Origin: Acidobacteriaceae bacterium
GTDB taxonomy: Bacteria; Acidobacteriota; Terriglobia; Terriglobales; Acidobacteriaceae
Length of the DNA stretch: 6,283 bases
Direction of reading: 5' to 3'
Assembly (NCBI GenBank): GCA_030838305.1
Contig: JAUTWY010000587.1
Coordinates: forward strand, 1-6,283
A program made the translations under genes and the position numbers. The notes under the pieces were generated by a model, which saw only the letters and a program-made list of their open reading frames with translations, ran no database searches and was not told where the DNA came from. Below are positions 5,887 to 6,283 of the stretch, in pieces. Numbering within the stretch: position 1 is the first letter of the stretch; each line of letters starts with the position of its first letter.

Positions 5887-6283
5887 ATGCTACGCAGCTG
5901 GCCTTGGTTGCTGGTCCTCGCAGTTCCCGTCGCCAGCATGGCGTCCGTGCGGATCGTTCCGTCTCCGCCACGGCAAACTGTCATCTCCGAGCGCGAGCAT
6001 CAAGTTTGGAAGACTCCGCAACGCGTTGCCGAATTTAGAGACGTTCCTCATGTCAGCGCGAAAGCACGGTGCGAGGACACAAGACCTCCCCAGGCCTTGA
6101 CGACGCCCGATCCTCTGCTAGTTCCGGCAGACACAGGATTAAGGATTAAAGTCAGCTTTATCGTCGGTACTGACGGCCGGGTGCATAGTCCTCTGATTCT
6201 TCAAAGCGCCGGACCGGCGGGTGACCGCAATGCTCTGCGAACCGTGCGCACCTGGCGATATCGTCCCGCAACCTGCAATGGCG
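5887..6283 (+). CDS. secreted/anchored protein with TonB C-terminal domain, 5' partial
   Basis: An ATG at 5887 opens a frame with no stop to the window edge (132 complete codons). Residues 1-18 (MLRSWPWLLVLAVPVASM) form a short signal peptide or membrane anchor. Residues about 20-80 are a hydrophilic linker ending in 'CEDTRPPQALTTPDPLL'. From about residue 85 it matches the TonB C-terminal fold: 'IKVSFIVGTDGRVHSPLILQSAG', then 'DRNALRTVRTWRYRPATCNG', i.e. first strand, Gly-Arg-Val turn, helix and the W-R-[YF]-x-P strand. TonB C-terminal domains sit in the periplasm and contact the TonB box of outer-membrane receptors, so this may serve receptors such as the one upstream. The linker is much shorter than in classical TonB and lacks the Pro-Lys/Pro-Glu repeat, so it may not span the periplasm in the usual way. 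Cys62 and Cys130 could form a disulfide. The remainder of the domain is beyond the window. Confidence 0.8.
   Translation, partial: MLRSWPWLLVLAVPVASMASVRIVPSPPRQTVISEREHQVWKTPQRVAEFRDVPHVSAKARCEDTRPPQALTTPDPLLVPADTGLRIKVSFIVGTDGRVHSPLILQSAGPAGDRNALRTVRTWRYRPATCNG

Noticed and set aside
5457..6038. 193-codon + strand ORF bridging the phosphoesterase end and the TonB_C start
   Set aside because: It overlaps two well-supported genes in other frames, and its product is basic, low in recognisable structure and lacks motifs. The spacer part (from an ATG at about 5750) has no Shine-Dalgarno site.

Overview
The window looks like a chromosomal segment of an Acidobacteriota member (Terriglobia-like). 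This is inferred from four things: a TonB-dependent receptor of the 'carboxypeptidase-regulatory domain + plug + barrel' (Oar/CarboxypepD_reg) type, a DUF5666-type repeat protein directly upstream of it, a secreted TonB C-terminal-domain protein with the 'GTDGRVHSPLIL...WRYRPATCNG' signature, and moderately GC-rich coding sequence. No rRNA, tRNA, CRISPR array or insertion sequence was seen. All confident genes lie on the + strand.

Layout. 1-264 is the 3' end of egtD (histidine N-alpha-methyltransferase, ergothioneine synthesis). 265-405 is a spacer that may hold a 41-residue ORF on the minus strand. 406-1647 encodes a secreted protein with three DUF5666-like beta-repeats, the third split by a low-complexity insert. 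1723-4710 encodes a 995-residue TonB-dependent outer-membrane receptor with a glycine-rich segment near its C-terminus and four local cysteine pairs. It appears to be preceded by a five-codon leader ORF whose stop overlaps its start codon. A weak Rho-independent-like hairpin follows it. 4844-5710 encodes a Tat-exported calcineurin-like metallophosphoesterase starting at TTG. 5711-5886 is a gene-free spacer with small inverted repeats. 5887 to the window end is a 5' partial gene for a secreted or anchored protein with a TonB C-terminal domain, running off the edge.

How the genes may work together. The DUF5666-like protein and the receptor are 75 bp apart and probably co-transcribed; both are envelope proteins with Gly/Arg-rich insertions. 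The TonB_C protein downstream could supply or modulate the periplasmic energy link for such receptors. The metallophosphoesterase is also exported, so the stretch from 406 to the end reads as an envelope-directed cluster, while egtD is a cytoplasmic redox-thiol gene that happens to be adjacent. The substrate of the receptor cannot be told from the sequence. Nothing here amounts to a clearly new defence or mobile system; the most unusual points are the receptor's Gly-rich tract and paired cysteines, the split DUF5666 repeat and the overlapping leader ORF.
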